A DNA stretch of 37,083 nucleotides from an uncultured Rhodospirillales bacterium (GTDB lineage: Bacteria > Pseudomonadota > Alphaproteobacteria > Azospirillales > Azospirillaceae), in NCBI GenBank assembly GCA_903856295.1, contig CAIOBP010000194.1:1-37083 (forward strand), in the 5' to 3' direction. Numbering within the stretch: position 1 is the first letter of the stretch; each line of letters starts with the position of its first letter. The notes beneath the pieces are model-generated. The model was not told where the DNA came from. It was given only the letters and a program-made list of their open reading frames with translations, and ran no database searches. Of this stretch, positions 1-8,762 are shown piece after piece. The translations under genes and the position numbers were made by a program.

Positions 1-103
1 CCGCCGGCCCCAGTGGGGTCCAGGGGCGAAGCCCCTTGGCCGTCGGAGACACCAGGGGCTCCGCCCCTGGACCCCGCCAAAGGCCGGCGGCCTTTGGAAA
101 CCA
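1..103 (-). repeat. Dispersed palindromic intergenic repeat, copy A (cut by window start)
   Basis: Directly 3' of ilvD (minus strand). It holds successive perfect hairpins: CCAGGGGC/GCCCCTGG at 52-70 and CCAAAGGCC/GGCCTTTGG at 77-97, plus a GGGGC/GCCCC stem around 23-35. It aligns nearly base for base with the reverse complement of copy D (29064-29173), including a shared 15-base stretch at 38-52. The GGAAACC edge touches the ilvD stop codon. A role in transcription termination or mRNA 3'-end protection is inferred from position. Confidence 0.85.
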
Positions 104-1939
104 TTACTTTTCCAGGCGTGAGACGTCGCGGACCGCGCCCCGGGCGGCACTGGTGGCCATGGCGGCGTAGGCGCGCAGGGCCGGGGAGACCTTGCGGTCA
201 CGCGCCGCCGGTTTCCAGGCCTTTTCGGCACGAGCGGCATGACGGCGGCCAAGTTCGGCCTCGGGAACCGCGAGGGTCAGAGTGCGGCCCGGAATGTCGA
301 TGTCGATCCGGTCCCCGGTCTCGACCAGCGCGATCAACCCGCCCTCCGCCGCCTCGGGCGAAACATGGCCGATCGACAGCCCCGAGGTGCCGCCGGAGAA
401 GCGGCCATCGGTGATCAGGGCGCAGGCCTTGCCCAGACCGCGCGACTTCAGGTAGCTGGTGGGATAGAGCATCTCCTGCATGCCCGGCCCGCCGCGCGGC
501 CCCTCGTAGCGGATGACCACGACGTCGCCCGCCTTGACCGCGCCGCCGAGAATACCGGCCACGGCGGCTTCCTGGCTCTCGTAAACCACCGCCGGCCCGC
601 TGAACACCAGGATCGAGGGGTCGACGCCCGCCGTCTTGACGATGCAGCCCTGCTCGGCGAGGTTGCCCGAGAGCACCGCCAGCCCGCCATCGAGACTGTG
701 AGCGCCGGCGACGTTGCGGATCGCACCCTTGGTGCGGTCCAGGTCCAACCCGCCGTAGCGCTTGGACTGGCTGAACGCCTCGGTGCTGATCACCCCGCCG
801 GGCGCCGCCTTGAAGAAGTCGTGAATGGCGGGATTGCGCATCACGTCCCACTCTTCCAGAGCCGCGCCCAGGCTGGAGGCATGAATGGTCGGAACCGCGC
901 GGTTGATCAGGTCGCCGCGATCCAGTTCGGCGAGAATGGCGAAAACGCCGCCGGCCCGGTGCACATCCTCCAGATGGGTGTTGGGGGCAGAGGGCGCGAC
1001 CTTGCACAAATTCGGCACCCTGCGCGACAGCCGGTCGATATCCTTCATGGTGAAGTCGACCCCGGCCTCGCTGGCCGCCGCCAGCAGATGCAGCACGGTG
1101 TTGGTCGAGCCGCCCATGGCGATGTCCAGCACCATGGCGTTCTCGAAGGCCTCGAAACAGGCGATCGAGCGTGGCAGCGCGCTGGCGTCGTCCTGCTCGT
1201 AATAGCGCTTGGCCAGCGCCACCGACAACCGCCCTGCCCGCTCGAACAGGCCGCGGCGGTCGGTGTGGGTGGCCACGATGGTGCCGTTGCCGGGCAGCGC
1301 CAGCCCCAGCGCTTCCATCAGGCAATTCATCGAATTGGCGGTGAACAGCCCCGAGCAGGAACCGCAGGTCGGACAGGCCGAGCGCTCCATCACGTCGACG
1401 TCGGCGTCGCTGACCTTGTCGTCGGCGGCGGCGACCATGGCGTCGACCAGATCGAGCGCCTTGGGCTGGCCGGAAATGATGCCGCGCCCGGCCTCCATCG
1501 GCCCGCCCGAGACGAACACCGCCGGAATGTTGAGCCGCAGCACCGCCATCAGCATGCCCGGCGTGATCTTATCGCAATTGGAAATGCACACCAGCGCATC
1601 GGCACAGTGAGCATTGACCATGTATTCCACCGAATCGGCGATCAGCTCACGGGAGGGCAGGCTGTACAGCATGCCGTCATGGCCCATGGCGATACCGTCA
1701 TCGATGGCGATGGTGTTGAATTCCTTGGCGACGCCGCCCGCCGCCTCGATCTCGCGCGCCACCAATTGCCCAAGATCCTTGAGGTGGACGTGGCCGGGCA
1801 CGAACTGGGTGAAGGAATTGGCCACGGCGATGATCGGCTTGCCGAAATCGCCGTCCTTCATGCCGGTGGCGCGCCAGAGGCTGCGGGCGCCGGCCATGTT
1901 GCGGCCATGGGTGCTGGTGCGTGAGCGATATGCGGGCAC
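104..1939 (-). CDS. ilvD: Dihydroxy-acid dehydratase
   Basis: Dehydrates 2,3-dihydroxy-isovalerate and 2,3-dihydroxy-3-methylvalerate to the 2-keto acids, the penultimate shared step of valine and isoleucine synthesis, in the cytoplasm. The protein is 611 residues; E. coli IlvD has 616. The family signature [11 protein letters not shown] places Cys122 (iron-sulfur ligand), Asp123 and Lys124, and [10 protein letters not shown] places Cys195, the second cluster ligand, at the same numbers as in E. coli. Asp80/Asp81 in the IAIDDG motif are the usual metal-binding region. The start is GTG at 1939, chosen because GGAGGG sits 7-8 bases upstream. It is monocistronic, ends in repeat copy A and diverges from the coiled-coil gene at 2089. 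Nothing looks broken. Confidence 0.97.
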   Translation of the reverse strand: MPAYRSRTSTHGRNMAGARSLWRATGMKDGDFGKPIIAVANSFTQFVPGHVHLKDLGQLVAREIEAAGGVAKEFNTIAIDDGIAMGHDGMLYSLPSRELIADSVEYMVNAHCADALVCISNCDKITPGMLMAVLRLNIPAVFVSGGPMEAGRGIISGQPKALDLVDAMVAAADDKVSDADVDVMERSACPTCGSCSGLFTANSMNCLMEALGLALPGNGTIVATHTDRRGLFERAGRLSVALAKRYYEQDDASALPRSIACFEAFENAMVLDIAMGGSTNTVLHLLAAASEAGVDFTMKDIDRLSRRVPNLCKVAPSAPNTHLEDVHRAGGVFAILAELDRGDLINRAVPTIHASSLGAALEEWDVMRNPAIHDFFKAAPGGVISTEAFSQSKRYGGLDLDRTKGAIRNVAGAHSLDGGLAVLSGNLAEQGCIVKTAGVDPSILVFSGPAVVYESQEAAVAGILGGAVKAGDVVVIRYEGPRGGPGMQEMLYPTSYLKSRGLGKACALITDGRFSGGTSGLSIGHVSPEAAEGGLIALVETGDRIDIDIPGRTLTLAVPEAELGRRHAARAEKAWKPAARDRKVSPALRAYAAMATSAARGAVRDVSRLEK

Positions 1940-2088
1940 GGGCGTGTCCCTCCGTTATCCCAATGAATCAGAGATTGATCGCATAGCAGGGAACGGCCGG
2001 AGTCTCAAGAAAGCATGTCGTCCACACGGGACTCGCCGTTCGAAGCCAGCTGCGCTATCATATCATAGTGACGATGGAGCACAGCACC

Positions 2089-2496
2089 ATGGCCGACGCC
2101 GAAGTAAAGGCCCTGCTCAAGCAGGTTCTGGAGATACTGCCAACGCTGGCGACCAAAGCGGATGTCAAAGCCGAAGTGGCGGCGGCGGAAGCGCGGGTTG
2201 GGGCGCGGATTGAGTCGCTGGCCAACACGGTCGGCTTGATGCGCGAAGACGTTTCGCTGCTCAAGGGCGATGTTTCGACGCTGAAAAGCGACGTCACGAC
2301 GCTGAAAGGCGACGTTTCGCTGCTGAAAAGCGATGTTTCGGCGCTGACCGGCGACGTCGCCGTGCTGAAGAATGGTCAGGCGCGCATCCTTGAGCATCTC
2401 GATGTCGCGGAACTGAAGGGGCGGGTGGAAGAGCAGAGCCGCACCATCGCCACCCTGATCCCGACCAGGGTTGCCGCCGTCCCCGGCCGCAGCTGA
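2089..2496 (+). CDS. Small heptad-repeat coiled-coil protein
   Basis: Unrecognised function; 135 residues with no signal peptide or membrane segment. The centre is six consecutive seven-residue units of the form DVSxLKG/S (DVSLLKG, DVSTLKS, DVTTLKG, DVSLLKS, DVSALTG, DVAVLKN), encoded by 21-bp repeats at 2248-2373. This pattern predicts a regular left-handed coiled coil. Flanks are helical, with KADVKAEVAAAEARV before it and a short basic tail after it. In-frame GTG 2068 and ATG 2074 also exist, but ATG 2089 is preferred because GGAG (2076-2079) lies nine bases before it. Divergent from ilvD; TATCATATCATAG at 2056-2068 is a possible -10 region. It could be a structural or partner-binding adaptor; the product type is clear, the role is not. 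Confidence 0.7.
   Translation: MADAEVKALLKQVLEILPTLATKADVKAEVAAAEARVGARIESLANTVGLMREDVSLLKGDVSTLKSDVTTLKGDVSLLKSDVSALTGDVAVLKNGQARILEHLDVAELKGRVEEQSRTIATLIPTRVAAVPGRS
2248..2373 (+). repeat. Six in-frame 21-bp repeats coding for heptads
   Basis: Six imperfect 21-bp units beginning GACGTTTC or GATGTTTC, each coding for one heptad of the coiled-coil protein. The unit length equals seven codons, so repeat-number change would keep the frame. Confidence 0.85.
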
Positions 2497-2522
2497 AGGC
2501 CATCCGCCGCAACAGGTCAGTA

Positions 2523-3785
2523 TCAGTTGAAGCTGGCCAGCTTCTTGCCTCTCTTCGTGGCCTCGAAACGGCGCCGGTCGACGATGTGGACGCGCGGTGG
2601 ACAGTCCTCGTTCCAGCCCTGCAAGTCGCCGTAGAGGCGGGGATAGCGTTCGGTATCGAGAGCGATCGACAGACCGCCGTAGCGCACCGCCATCACGATG
2701 TGCACCATGTTGAAAATGAACTTGGTCATGTATCCTTCGGCCGGTTCGGCCGCCGGATTGGGGATCAGCGGCATGCTGCTGCCCTTGCCCAGCATTTGCT
2801 GCATCGATGAAATGATGTGGTCATAACTGCGTTCGACATTGATCTCCAGCTTGGCCTTTTTCGTTTCCAGCGTTCCCTTGCGATCATTCAGGATGACCTG
2901 ATTGACTCCGGTCGAGAATTTACGGCACGCCTCGAAGTCTTTCTGGGGATCGATGGTCGCGAAATAGCTCTCGATCGACTGGCGCAACGCCTCCATCTCG
3001 CGGCGCTTGCCGTCGCGCAAATGCTCGGCCATGTCGTCGAAGGACACCATGGCCTCGATGGTCGCCGACAGCGCCTTGGACACCCCGTCCCGCCACTCAT
3101 CCAGCGATTGCTCGGCGCCCCGGGTCAGCACGTCGCCGAGTTCGCTCAGGCCGATCAGCGCCTTGTCCTTGGTCGCCGCGATCGTGCTCTGCAACGCCTT
3201 GCGCTTGCCCTCGTCCTGCTCCAGCAGCGCGTCGGGCGCCTCCAGCAGCGTGTCGATCGTATCCAGCGACTTGCGCGTCTCCTGCAACCCGGCCAGCAAT
3301 TCGCCGATATCGGGAATTTTCGTGCCCTCGGGCTCGGCGGGCGGCTTGGGTTTGGGCGGCGGCGCCCCCGGCTTGGGCGGTGCGGCGTTGGTGTCATCCA
3401 CCCGCTGGACCATGGCCTTGCCTTCGGCGTTCCGCCCGACCAGGATGCAAGGATGGAACTCCATCAGCATCCGTTTGCCGGTGGTCTCCTCCCGGATCAC
3501 GCCATTGTCGCGCATGAACATCATGCGGGTCAGCATATTGGAGCGTCGCCCTTCGGCGGTGAAGCGCAGATAGGGAATCGTGACGTCGGCTTCGGGATTA
3601 TTGGGCAGAATGCCGTCGGGCAGCACGAACCAGAACTGATTGCCATCGCGCAGGGTCAGAGTCAGGGTCTCGGTGATGGCGTCGGCATCGGCATAGACCA
3701 GATCCAGGCTGGTGGAAAACGCCAAAGGGTCTTTCCGTCCCTTCGTATTCTTCCCACGTGTTCCGGATTTCAACGGTTTCTCCAT
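2523..3785 (-). CDS. Hypothetical protein with proline-rich linker
   Basis: Not recognised. From ATG 3785 the protein has 420 residues; the frame stays open to TTG 3869, so the start is uncertain and no strong ribosome site decides it. The first ~135 residues look like a globular beta-rich domain (LDLVYADADAITETLTLTL, RDGNQFWFVLPDG). A proline-rich linker follows (PKPGAPPPKPKPP, about residues 137-153), then a long charged helical part to about residue 345 (DTIDTLLEAPDALLEQDEGKR, EMEALRQSIESYF) that is probably coiled coil, and a C-terminal domain (FNMVHIVMAVRYGGLSIALD). There is no signal peptide or clear transmembrane helix. It converges on the coiled-coil gene at 2089-2496 with a 26-bp gap. 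No function is proposed. Confidence 0.7.
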   Translation of the reverse strand: MEKPLKSGTRGKNTKGRKDPLAFSTSLDLVYADADAITETLTLTLRDGNQFWFVLPDGILPNNPEADVTIPYLRFTAEGRRSNMLTRMMFMRDNGVIREETTGKRMLMEFHPCILVGRNAEGKAMVQRVDDTNAAPPKPGAPPPKPKPPAEPEGTKIPDIGELLAGLQETRKSLDTIDTLLEAPDALLEQDEGKRKALQSTIAATKDKALIGLSELGDVLTRGAEQSLDEWRDGVSKALSATIEAMVSFDDMAEHLRDGKRREMEALRQSIESYFATIDPQKDFEACRKFSTGVNQVILNDRKGTLETKKAKLEINVERSYDHIISSMQQMLGKGSSMPLIPNPAAEPAEGYMTKFIFNMVHIVMAVRYGGLSIALDTERYPRLYGDLQGWNEDCPPRVHIVDRRRFEATKRGKKLASFN

Positions 3786-3958
3786 TCGACACCAGCGCCC
3801 GCTCTTGAAGCGACCTGAGATCACGTCAACAACACCCGGCGCCACGACTTTACCGTCACGACACGGCAAAGGGAAGGACGTTGCCAGACGATCGCGCCGC
3901 GACGCCCCAACGCCAACACTTCGTTCGAATAGGGGCCACCTGAAGCGCGCGCTTCGCC

Positions 3959-4303
3959 TTACCGGCGCTTGGCTGGAACCGGCTCCGGTTCGTCCTCGTC
4001 ATCCTCGTCGAGGTCGGCCTCGGCGGCGGCGTGACGCTCCTCGGCCCACTCCACCCCGGCCAGGAACGCGAAGGCCGAGATCACCGCCATGGTGCCGTCG
4101 TCCTGCCCGGTCCCGTACACGATCTCGGCCTCGGCGGTGCCGGGATTGAGTTCCAGATCCCACTCGACCAGCCCGTCGGGCCAGACGTGCTGGATCAGGT
4201 TGAACGGCTGGTCGTTGAGCGCACACCAGATGTTGAACTCGTCAACCGTGGCGATGCGCGACTTCTCGGTGTAGGCCGGACGATAGGGAGTGCTCGGTTT
4301 CAT
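3959..4303 (-). CDS. Hypothetical protein with acidic tail
   Basis: Unrecognised, 114 residues from ATG 4303, chosen over the upstream in-frame start at 4369 because AGGA lies six bases before it and the upstream extension overlaps the PAS_5 gene. The body contains short aromatic segments (FNIWCALNDQPFNLIQHVWPDG) and a possible hydrophobic helix (MAVISAFAFLAGVEWAEE). The C-terminus is a strongly acidic stretch (ADLDEDDEDEPEPVP) followed by AKRR. It lies 19 bp downstream of the PAS_5 gene on the same strand, so the two are probably cotranscribed. Confidence 0.65.
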   Translation of the reverse strand: MKPSTPYRPAYTEKSRIATVDEFNIWCALNDQPFNLIQHVWPDGLVEWDLELNPGTAEAEIVYGTGQDDGTMAVISAFAFLAGVEWAEERHAAAEADLDEDDEDEPEPVPAKRR

Positions 4304-4322
4304 CGGGATCCTGGAGCGGCTG

Positions 4323-4757
4323 CTACAGTTCGTATGCGGCGACCAGCAACTTGTCGATAGCCTGACCATCGGTGGACAAAGGCAGCACCACCCGCTCCCA
4401 GGTCTGCTTCACACCGTTGAAGGTCGCGGTGTAGACGCGGTGGAGCGGCGAACGCTGCCGGCACACCTGCTCGTATTCCTGGCGCAGAATGTCCCGCACC
4501 GCCTCGGGCAGATCGTTCAGGGTCTGCCCCAGCCGGCTCTCGCCGAAGGCGCGGGCCAGCGAGCGGCCATAGTAGGAATAAAAGAACTCACCGTCGGTGT
4601 GGACGTGCATGATCAGAAGATTGGGCAGCCAGCGGCGCAAATCGGCGGGCTCCATGTCGGAAGCCAGCGGCAACCCCCCTTCCGGGCATTGCTTCAGCCA
4701 GAATCCGCAAAGGGCCTGCACTTCCTTGTGTCTCAGTCCTGTGGGTTCATCGACCAT
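4323..4757 (-). CDS. PAS_5-like domain protein
   Basis: A 144-residue protein matching the compact single-domain PAS_5 type common in Rhodospirillales. It opens with a helix ending in FWLKQCPEGGLPLASDMEPADLRRWLPNLLIM, the typical 'position the domain on D-P-x-x-L-R-x-W-L-P' motif, then GEFFYSYYGRSLARAFGESRLGQTL and ends in a beta segment WERVVLPLSTDG. No output domain is attached, so any sensory role would require a partner; ligand unknown. No strong Shine-Dalgarno sequence is seen before ATG 4757. It precedes the acidic-tail hypothetical gene on the same strand. Confidence 0.75.
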   Translation of the reverse strand: MVDEPTGLRHKEVQALCGFWLKQCPEGGLPLASDMEPADLRRWLPNLLIMHVHTDGEFFYSYYGRSLARAFGESRLGQTLNDLPEAVRDILRQEYEQVCRQRSPLHRVYTATFNGVKQTWERVVLPLSTDGQAIDKLLVAAYEL

Positions 4758-4943
4758 GGTGTCTACGGAAGGCCATTGTTATCTGAAGATGGTATCTGAA
4801 GATCATCGTCATCCGCGCAGAACCGTTGCCAGCGGCCGCGGCGCACCCCGCAGCGTCTCCACTCCACGGCGCGCGGGACACCATAACGCCCGAGCACCGA
4901 ATCGCGCAATTGATATCTCGCTCTCGCGGCGACGCGCCCCGGC

Positions 4944-5126
4944 TCACGCCGGCTCTTCCAGCTTCTTGGCGTCGAGTTCGCGCCGATCGCGCTCCTTCAC
5001 GGCGTGTCCGGCCTGCTTTTCCGCCTTGGTCCGCCCGGTGCGTGCGCGGTTGGCACTGGCCTCCTGCTCGCGCAGGCGCTGTTCCCGAAGCTTGCGATAG
5101 CGATTGAGGTTGACGATCTCACCCAT
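4944..5126 (-). CDS. DUF4169-family small protein
   Basis: A 60-residue, highly charged, mostly helical protein starting MGEIVNLNRYRKLREQR and containing NRARTGRTKAEKQAG and RRELDAKKLE, the hallmark pattern of the alphaproteobacterial DUF4169 family. Function of the family is unknown. ATG 5126 is preferred over ATG 5141 because GGAGG lies five bases before it and family members begin MGEIVNL. It diverges from the AsmA-like gene across a 140-bp region with tandem repeats. Relatives are often followed by a ribbon-helix-helix gene; no such protein is recognisable here. Confidence 0.85.
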   Translation of the reverse strand: MGEIVNLNRYRKLREQRLREQEASANRARTGRTKAEKQAGHAVKERDRRELDAKKLEEPA

Positions 5127-5141
5127 GCCGGCCTCCCCCAT

Positions 5142-5184
5142 CCGGGGAACAGTTACCCGGGGACCAGTTCCGGGGAACGATCCG
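5142..5184. promoter_or_regulatory. Tandem CCGGGGAnCAGTT repeats in divergent promoter region
   Basis: Three near-identical units start at 5142, 5157 and 5170 (CCGGGGAACAGTTAC, CCGGGGACCAGTTC, CCGGGGAACGA). They lie between the DUF4169 gene (minus) and the AsmA-like gene (plus), where both promoters must be. They may form an operator; this is inference from position and repetition. Further right, GCGCAAG occurs twice (about 5216-5237). Confidence 0.45.
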
Positions 5185-5266
5185 TTGCGTCCCCGATCCC
5201 GACCAACTAGCTTAGCGCAAGCCTGCGCCAGCGCAAGGCTTACTGTGACTGATTCGGATTTTTCCC

Positions 5267-8230
5267 GTGAAGCGGCTGGTTCAGGGCATTGTTTCGGTGT
5301 TGGGCTTGACCGTCGCGGGCATGCTGATCGTGCCCGGCGTCGTCGACTGGAACCACTTCAAGGCTCCGATCACCGAGGGCCTGCACGCCTTTACCGGACG
5401 GCAGGTCACCCTCGAGGGCGACGTGCGCTTTTCGGTGCTGCCGGTGCCGACCCTGTCGGTGGCCGGGGTGCGGATCGGCAACCCGGCCGGCGCCGGCAGT
5501 CCCGATCTGCTGCGTCTGGCCCGGCTCGAGGCCCGGGTGGCGCTGCTGCCGCTGTTCGCCGGACGAATCGAGGTCGAGCACATCGTGCTCGACCATCCCG
5601 AGTTGCGGCTGGACCCTCTCCCCGATGGCCGGCCCGGCTGGCTGCCGGATCCGGCGCCCCCGCCCGGGTTTCAGCTGCCCCGGACCATCCGCTTCGACCG
5701 CGTCGAGATTCACGACGGCACCCTGGTCTGGCGCGACGACGCCCAGGTCTTGCGCACCGGCGCCCGGGGCGGTGAAACCCGCCTCACCGGCCTGCACGCC
5801 CGGATCAGCGCCAGCAGCCTGAGCGGACCGTTCGAACTGGTCGGGCGGGGCGAAATCGCCGGCCTGCCCCTGAGCTTCGACGCCGCGACCGGCGCCATCG
5901 GCAAATGGGCGTCGACGCCGGTCCGGCTCGCCCTCGCCACCCTCGACGGCAAGACCAGCCTGCGCTTCGCCGGGTTGGCCGCGGCCGGCGACGAACCCCG
6001 GTTGCAGGGCGACCTCCGGGCCGAAGTCACCGGCTCGCTGGAAACCGTCGCGGCGGCCCTGGGCTTCGAGTGGCCGGCGCTCGTCCAGCCGCTCTCGCTC
6101 CACGCCGCCCTCGACGCCGGCCGCAAGACCGTGAGCCTGACCGGCATCGAGTTCCAGAACGGCGACCTCTCGCTCTCGGGCAATGCCCGTCTGACCCTGG
6201 CGGCCAACCAGCCCCCGGCCCTCGAGGCGAAGCTGACGGCGGGGCGGCTTGACCTCACCCCCTGGCTCACCTCCAAGCCCGGCGCCACGCCCGCCCTGGC
6301 CGCCCCGGGCCGGCCCGCCGCCCTGTCCGCCACCCTCGATCTCGGTGTCGACGCGCTCGGACTCGGGCCGGTCCTGCTGCGTCAGGCCGGACTGCGCGCC
6401 CGGCTGGCCGCCGGCACCCTCACCCTGGAGCGGCTGGGCGCGCTGGGACCGGGCGGCTCCGAATTCGCGGTCTCGGGCACGATCGCCGCCGGCTCCGACG
6501 GCGCCGCGCCCACCGCCGATCTGCGCTTCGACGCCAGCGCCGACAATCTGCGCATGCTGCTCGACCAGATCGGCCTCGACAGCGCCGGAGTGCCCGGCGA
6601 CCGCCTGCGCCGCGCCGCGCTCGGCGGCCGGCTGCGCGGCGGTGCCAGCGACCTTCAGCTGTCCGGGCTGGAGATCGCCCTCGACACCAGCCGGATCACC
6701 GGACAGGCGGGCTATCGCAATCAGGGGCGGCCGGCGGTCTCGGTGCGGCTCGACGCCGATCATCTGGACCTCGACGCCTACCGCGCCGGGCTGTCGACGC
6801 CCGACCTCCGCACGCTCTCGGCCCGGCTCGACGGCCTCGATCTCAGCCTTTCGGCCCGGCTCGGCCTGCTGACCAGCGGCGGCGTCGCGCTCCGGGGCCT
6901 GGAACTCGACGCCAGCGCCGAACAGGGCGCGTTGACGTTGCGCTCGGTGCGCGCCGCCGATCTCGCCGGACTGGCCCTGAGCCTCCAGGGCAGCATCGCC
7001 GGGCTGGAGCCGCTGCGCGGCGTCGATCTCGCCTTCGGCGCCGAGACCGAGTCTATCGCCGGCGCCGAGCGGGTGTTCGGCCTGACGCTGCCGCCACCGC
7101 TGCGCCGGCTGGGCGCGCTGAAACTCGGCGGTCATCTGGCCGGCGACGGCGCCCGGCTCGCGGTCGCGCTCAATGCCGACGCCGAGGCCGGCCCGACCGC
7201 CCTCTCGGCCGAAATCGCGCGCGAAGGCAACCGCTGGCACCTTGCCGGCCTGCACGGCACCCTGGCCGGCACGGCGCTGAAGGGCGAGGGGGTGCTCGAT
7301 CTGTCCGGCGCCCCGCCCGCCTTCGACCTCCGGCTGCGCGGCGGCGAGATCGGGCTCGACCGGCTGTGGCCCGAAACGCCGCGCCCGGCCCTGCACCGCT
7401 GGTCGGTGGAACCGCTGGAATTCGGCTGGCTGTCCGGCGTCACCGGCCGGCTGGCGCTGAGCGCCGCCGGCATCACCCTGTCCGGACGCCGGCTGAGCGG
7501 CGCCATCCTCGAGGCGGCGCTGGGCAACGGCACCCTGACCCTTGAGCGTCTCGAGGGCGAGTTGATGGGCGGCCGCCTCGCCAGTCACGGCCGGCTGAGC
7601 CGCGGCGAGGATGGCGCCTGCGCGGCCGCGGCCAGCCTGACCCTGACCGGCGCCCGCTTCGAACACGGCCTGCTCGACGGGCGCACCGCGCCGGGAACCG
7701 TCGATGTCGCCGCCGGCACCCTCGACCTCGAGGCGACCCTGACCGGCTCGGGCGGCAGCGAACTGGCGCTGGCCGGCTCGCTGGCCGGCTCCGGCCGCTT
7801 CGCCATCGGCAACGGCCGGCTGCGCGGCATCGACCTGCCGGGACTGAGCCAGCGCATCGCCAGTCTGCGCCAGCCCCAGGACGTCGCCCTCCGGCTCTCG
7901 CTCGGCCGGGGCGAGCCCGAGGGCGACACCCCCTTCGAGCGGCTCGACGGCGCCTTCGACATCGATCACGGCATCGTCACCGCCTCCGGCGTCCGCCTCG
8001 CCGCCGAAGCCGGCGCCGCCGAGACCGAAGGCGGCCTGGATCTGCCCAACCGTCTGTTCAATCTGGCCATTCGCCTGCGCCCCGAGCTGCTGCGTCCCGA
8101 CCGGCAGCAGCCGCTGCCGCCAGCCAGCGTCCTGATCACCGGCAGCTTCGACCGGCCGCAACGAACTATCGACACCGGCGCCTTGCAGACCCATCTTCGC
8201 GAGATGCTGCTCGCCTCCCCGCCCCCCTGA
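5267..8230 (+). CDS. AsmA family protein
   Basis: A 987-residue envelope protein. It has a short basic N-terminus followed by one hydrophobic membrane anchor (about residues 5-25, IVSVLGLTVAGMLIVPGVV), then the AsmA N-terminal domain (WNHFKAPITEGLHAFTGRQV, VRIGNPAGAGSPDLLRLARL) and a very long repetitive beta region. The C-terminal AsmA_2-type segment is at about residues 800-900 (TAPGTVDVAAGTLDLEATLTG, FAIGNGRLRGIDL). AsmA-like proteins form periplasm-spanning beta structures proposed to move lipids between the membranes; that role is family knowledge, not seen here. The start is GTG 5267, giving the expected VKRLV signal-anchor start; no good Shine-Dalgarno sequence is seen. YccF follows after 22 bp. 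A long antisense reading frame over the whole gene is an effect of codon bias. Confidence 0.92.
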   Translation: MKRLVQGIVSVLGLTVAGMLIVPGVVDWNHFKAPITEGLHAFTGRQVTLEGDVRFSVLPVPTLSVAGVRIGNPAGAGSPDLLRLARLEARVALLPLFAGRIEVEHIVLDHPELRLDPLPDGRPGWLPDPAPPPGFQLPRTIRFDRVEIHDGTLVWRDDAQVLRTGARGGETRLTGLHARISASSLSGPFELVGRGEIAGLPLSFDAATGAIGKWASTPVRLALATLDGKTSLRFAGLAAAGDEPRLQGDLRAEVTGSLETVAAALGFEWPALVQPLSLHAALDAGRKTVSLTGIEFQNGDLSLSGNARLTLAANQPPALEAKLTAGRLDLTPWLTSKPGATPALAAPGRPAALSATLDLGVDALGLGPVLLRQAGLRARLAAGTLTLERLGALGPGGSEFAVSGTIAAGSDGAAPTADLRFDASADNLRMLLDQIGLDSAGVPGDRLRRAALGGRLRGGASDLQLSGLEIALDTSRITGQAGYRNQGRPAVSVRLDADHLDLDAYRAGLSTPDLRTLSARLDGLDLSLSARLGLLTSGGVALRGLELDASAEQGALTLRSVRAADLAGLALSLQGSIAGLEPLRGVDLAFGAETESIAGAERVFGLTLPPPLRRLGALKLGGHLAGDGARLAVALNADAEAGPTALSAEIAREGNRWHLAGLHGTLAGTALKGEGVLDLSGAPPAFDLRLRGGEIGLDRLWPETPRPALHRWSVEPLEFGWLSGVTGRLALSAAGITLSGRRLSGAILEAALGNGTLTLERLEGELMGGRLASHGRLSRGEDGACAAAASLTLTGARFEHGLLDGRTAPGTVDVAAGTLDLEATLTGSGGSELALAGSLAGSGRFAIGNGRLRGIDLPGLSQRIASLRQPQDVALRLSLGRGEPEGDTPFERLDGAFDIDHGIVTASGVRLAAEAGAAETEGGLDLPNRLFNLAIRLRPELLRPDRQQPLPPASVLITGSFDRPQRTIDTGALQTHLREMLLASPPP

Positions 8231-8252
8231 TGCCCCACCGAGGAAACCGCCC

Positions 8253-8678
8253 ATGTCTCCGGTCAGCCTGTTGCTCAACGTGTTGTGGATCGTGTTCGGC
8301 GGCCTGTGGATGGCGATCGGCTGGGCGATCGCCGGGCTGATCATGGCCCTGACCATCATCGGCCTGCCCTGGGCCCGCTCGGCCTTCACCCTCGCCCTCT
8401 ATGCCCTGGCGCCGTTCGGACGCACGGTGATCCGCCGCGATCAGCTCGAAGGACACGAAACCCTGGACACCGGCCCGCTGGGCGTGATCGGCAACATCGT
8501 CTGGCTGCTGCTCGCCGGCTGGTGGCTGGCGATCGAACATCTGGCAATCGCGCTCGGCTTCGCGATCACCATCATCGGCCTGCCCTTCGCCTGGGCCCAC
8601 CTCAAGCTGGCGGGGCTGTCGCTGTGGCCGGTGGGCATGATCGTGGTGGCCACCGAAGACCTGCCGCCGCCGCGCTGA
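8253..8678 (+). CDS. yccF: YccF-family inner membrane protein
   Basis: A 141-residue integral membrane protein of the YccF/DUF307 family. It has an internal duplication, each half holding an N-x-x-W-x-x-x-x-G-x-W-x-A start (LLNVLWIVFGGLWMAI; IGNIVWLLLAGWWLAI) and a T-I-I-G-L-P motif (LTIIGLPWA; ITIIGLPFAWAHLKLA). The family ends with a segment such as LWPVG, present here. Its biochemical role is unknown. GAGGA lies eight bases before ATG 8253. It is in the plus-strand run between the AsmA-like gene and the Spy-like gene. Confidence 0.93.
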   Translation: MSPVSLLLNVLWIVFGGLWMAIGWAIAGLIMALTIIGLPWARSAFTLALYALAPFGRTVIRRDQLEGHETLDTGPLGVIGNIVWLLLAGWWLAIEHLAIALGFAITIIGLPFAWAHLKLAGLSLWPVGMIVVATEDLPPPR

Positions 8679-8762
8679 GCCGCCATGCCGCGCCGCCATC
8701 TTGATCCGGACGGGCCGGACGTGCACAGTGAAGCGCGACCACCCCTCACGGAGTACACCCGA

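Noticed and set aside
4747-4947. Small frame whose GTG overlaps the DUF4169 stop as GTGA
   Set aside because: The overlap is suggestive, but the product has no ribbon-helix-helix or other motif, an unusual composition, and overlaps the PAS_5 start. Not supported.
5240-8389. 1049-residue minus-strand open frame opposite the AsmA-like gene
   Set aside because: Low-complexity Gly/Gln/Ala-rich product without family motifs; it results from G/C-biased third positions of the real plus-strand gene. The same holds for 10514-13453 (minus) and 13554-15812 (plus).
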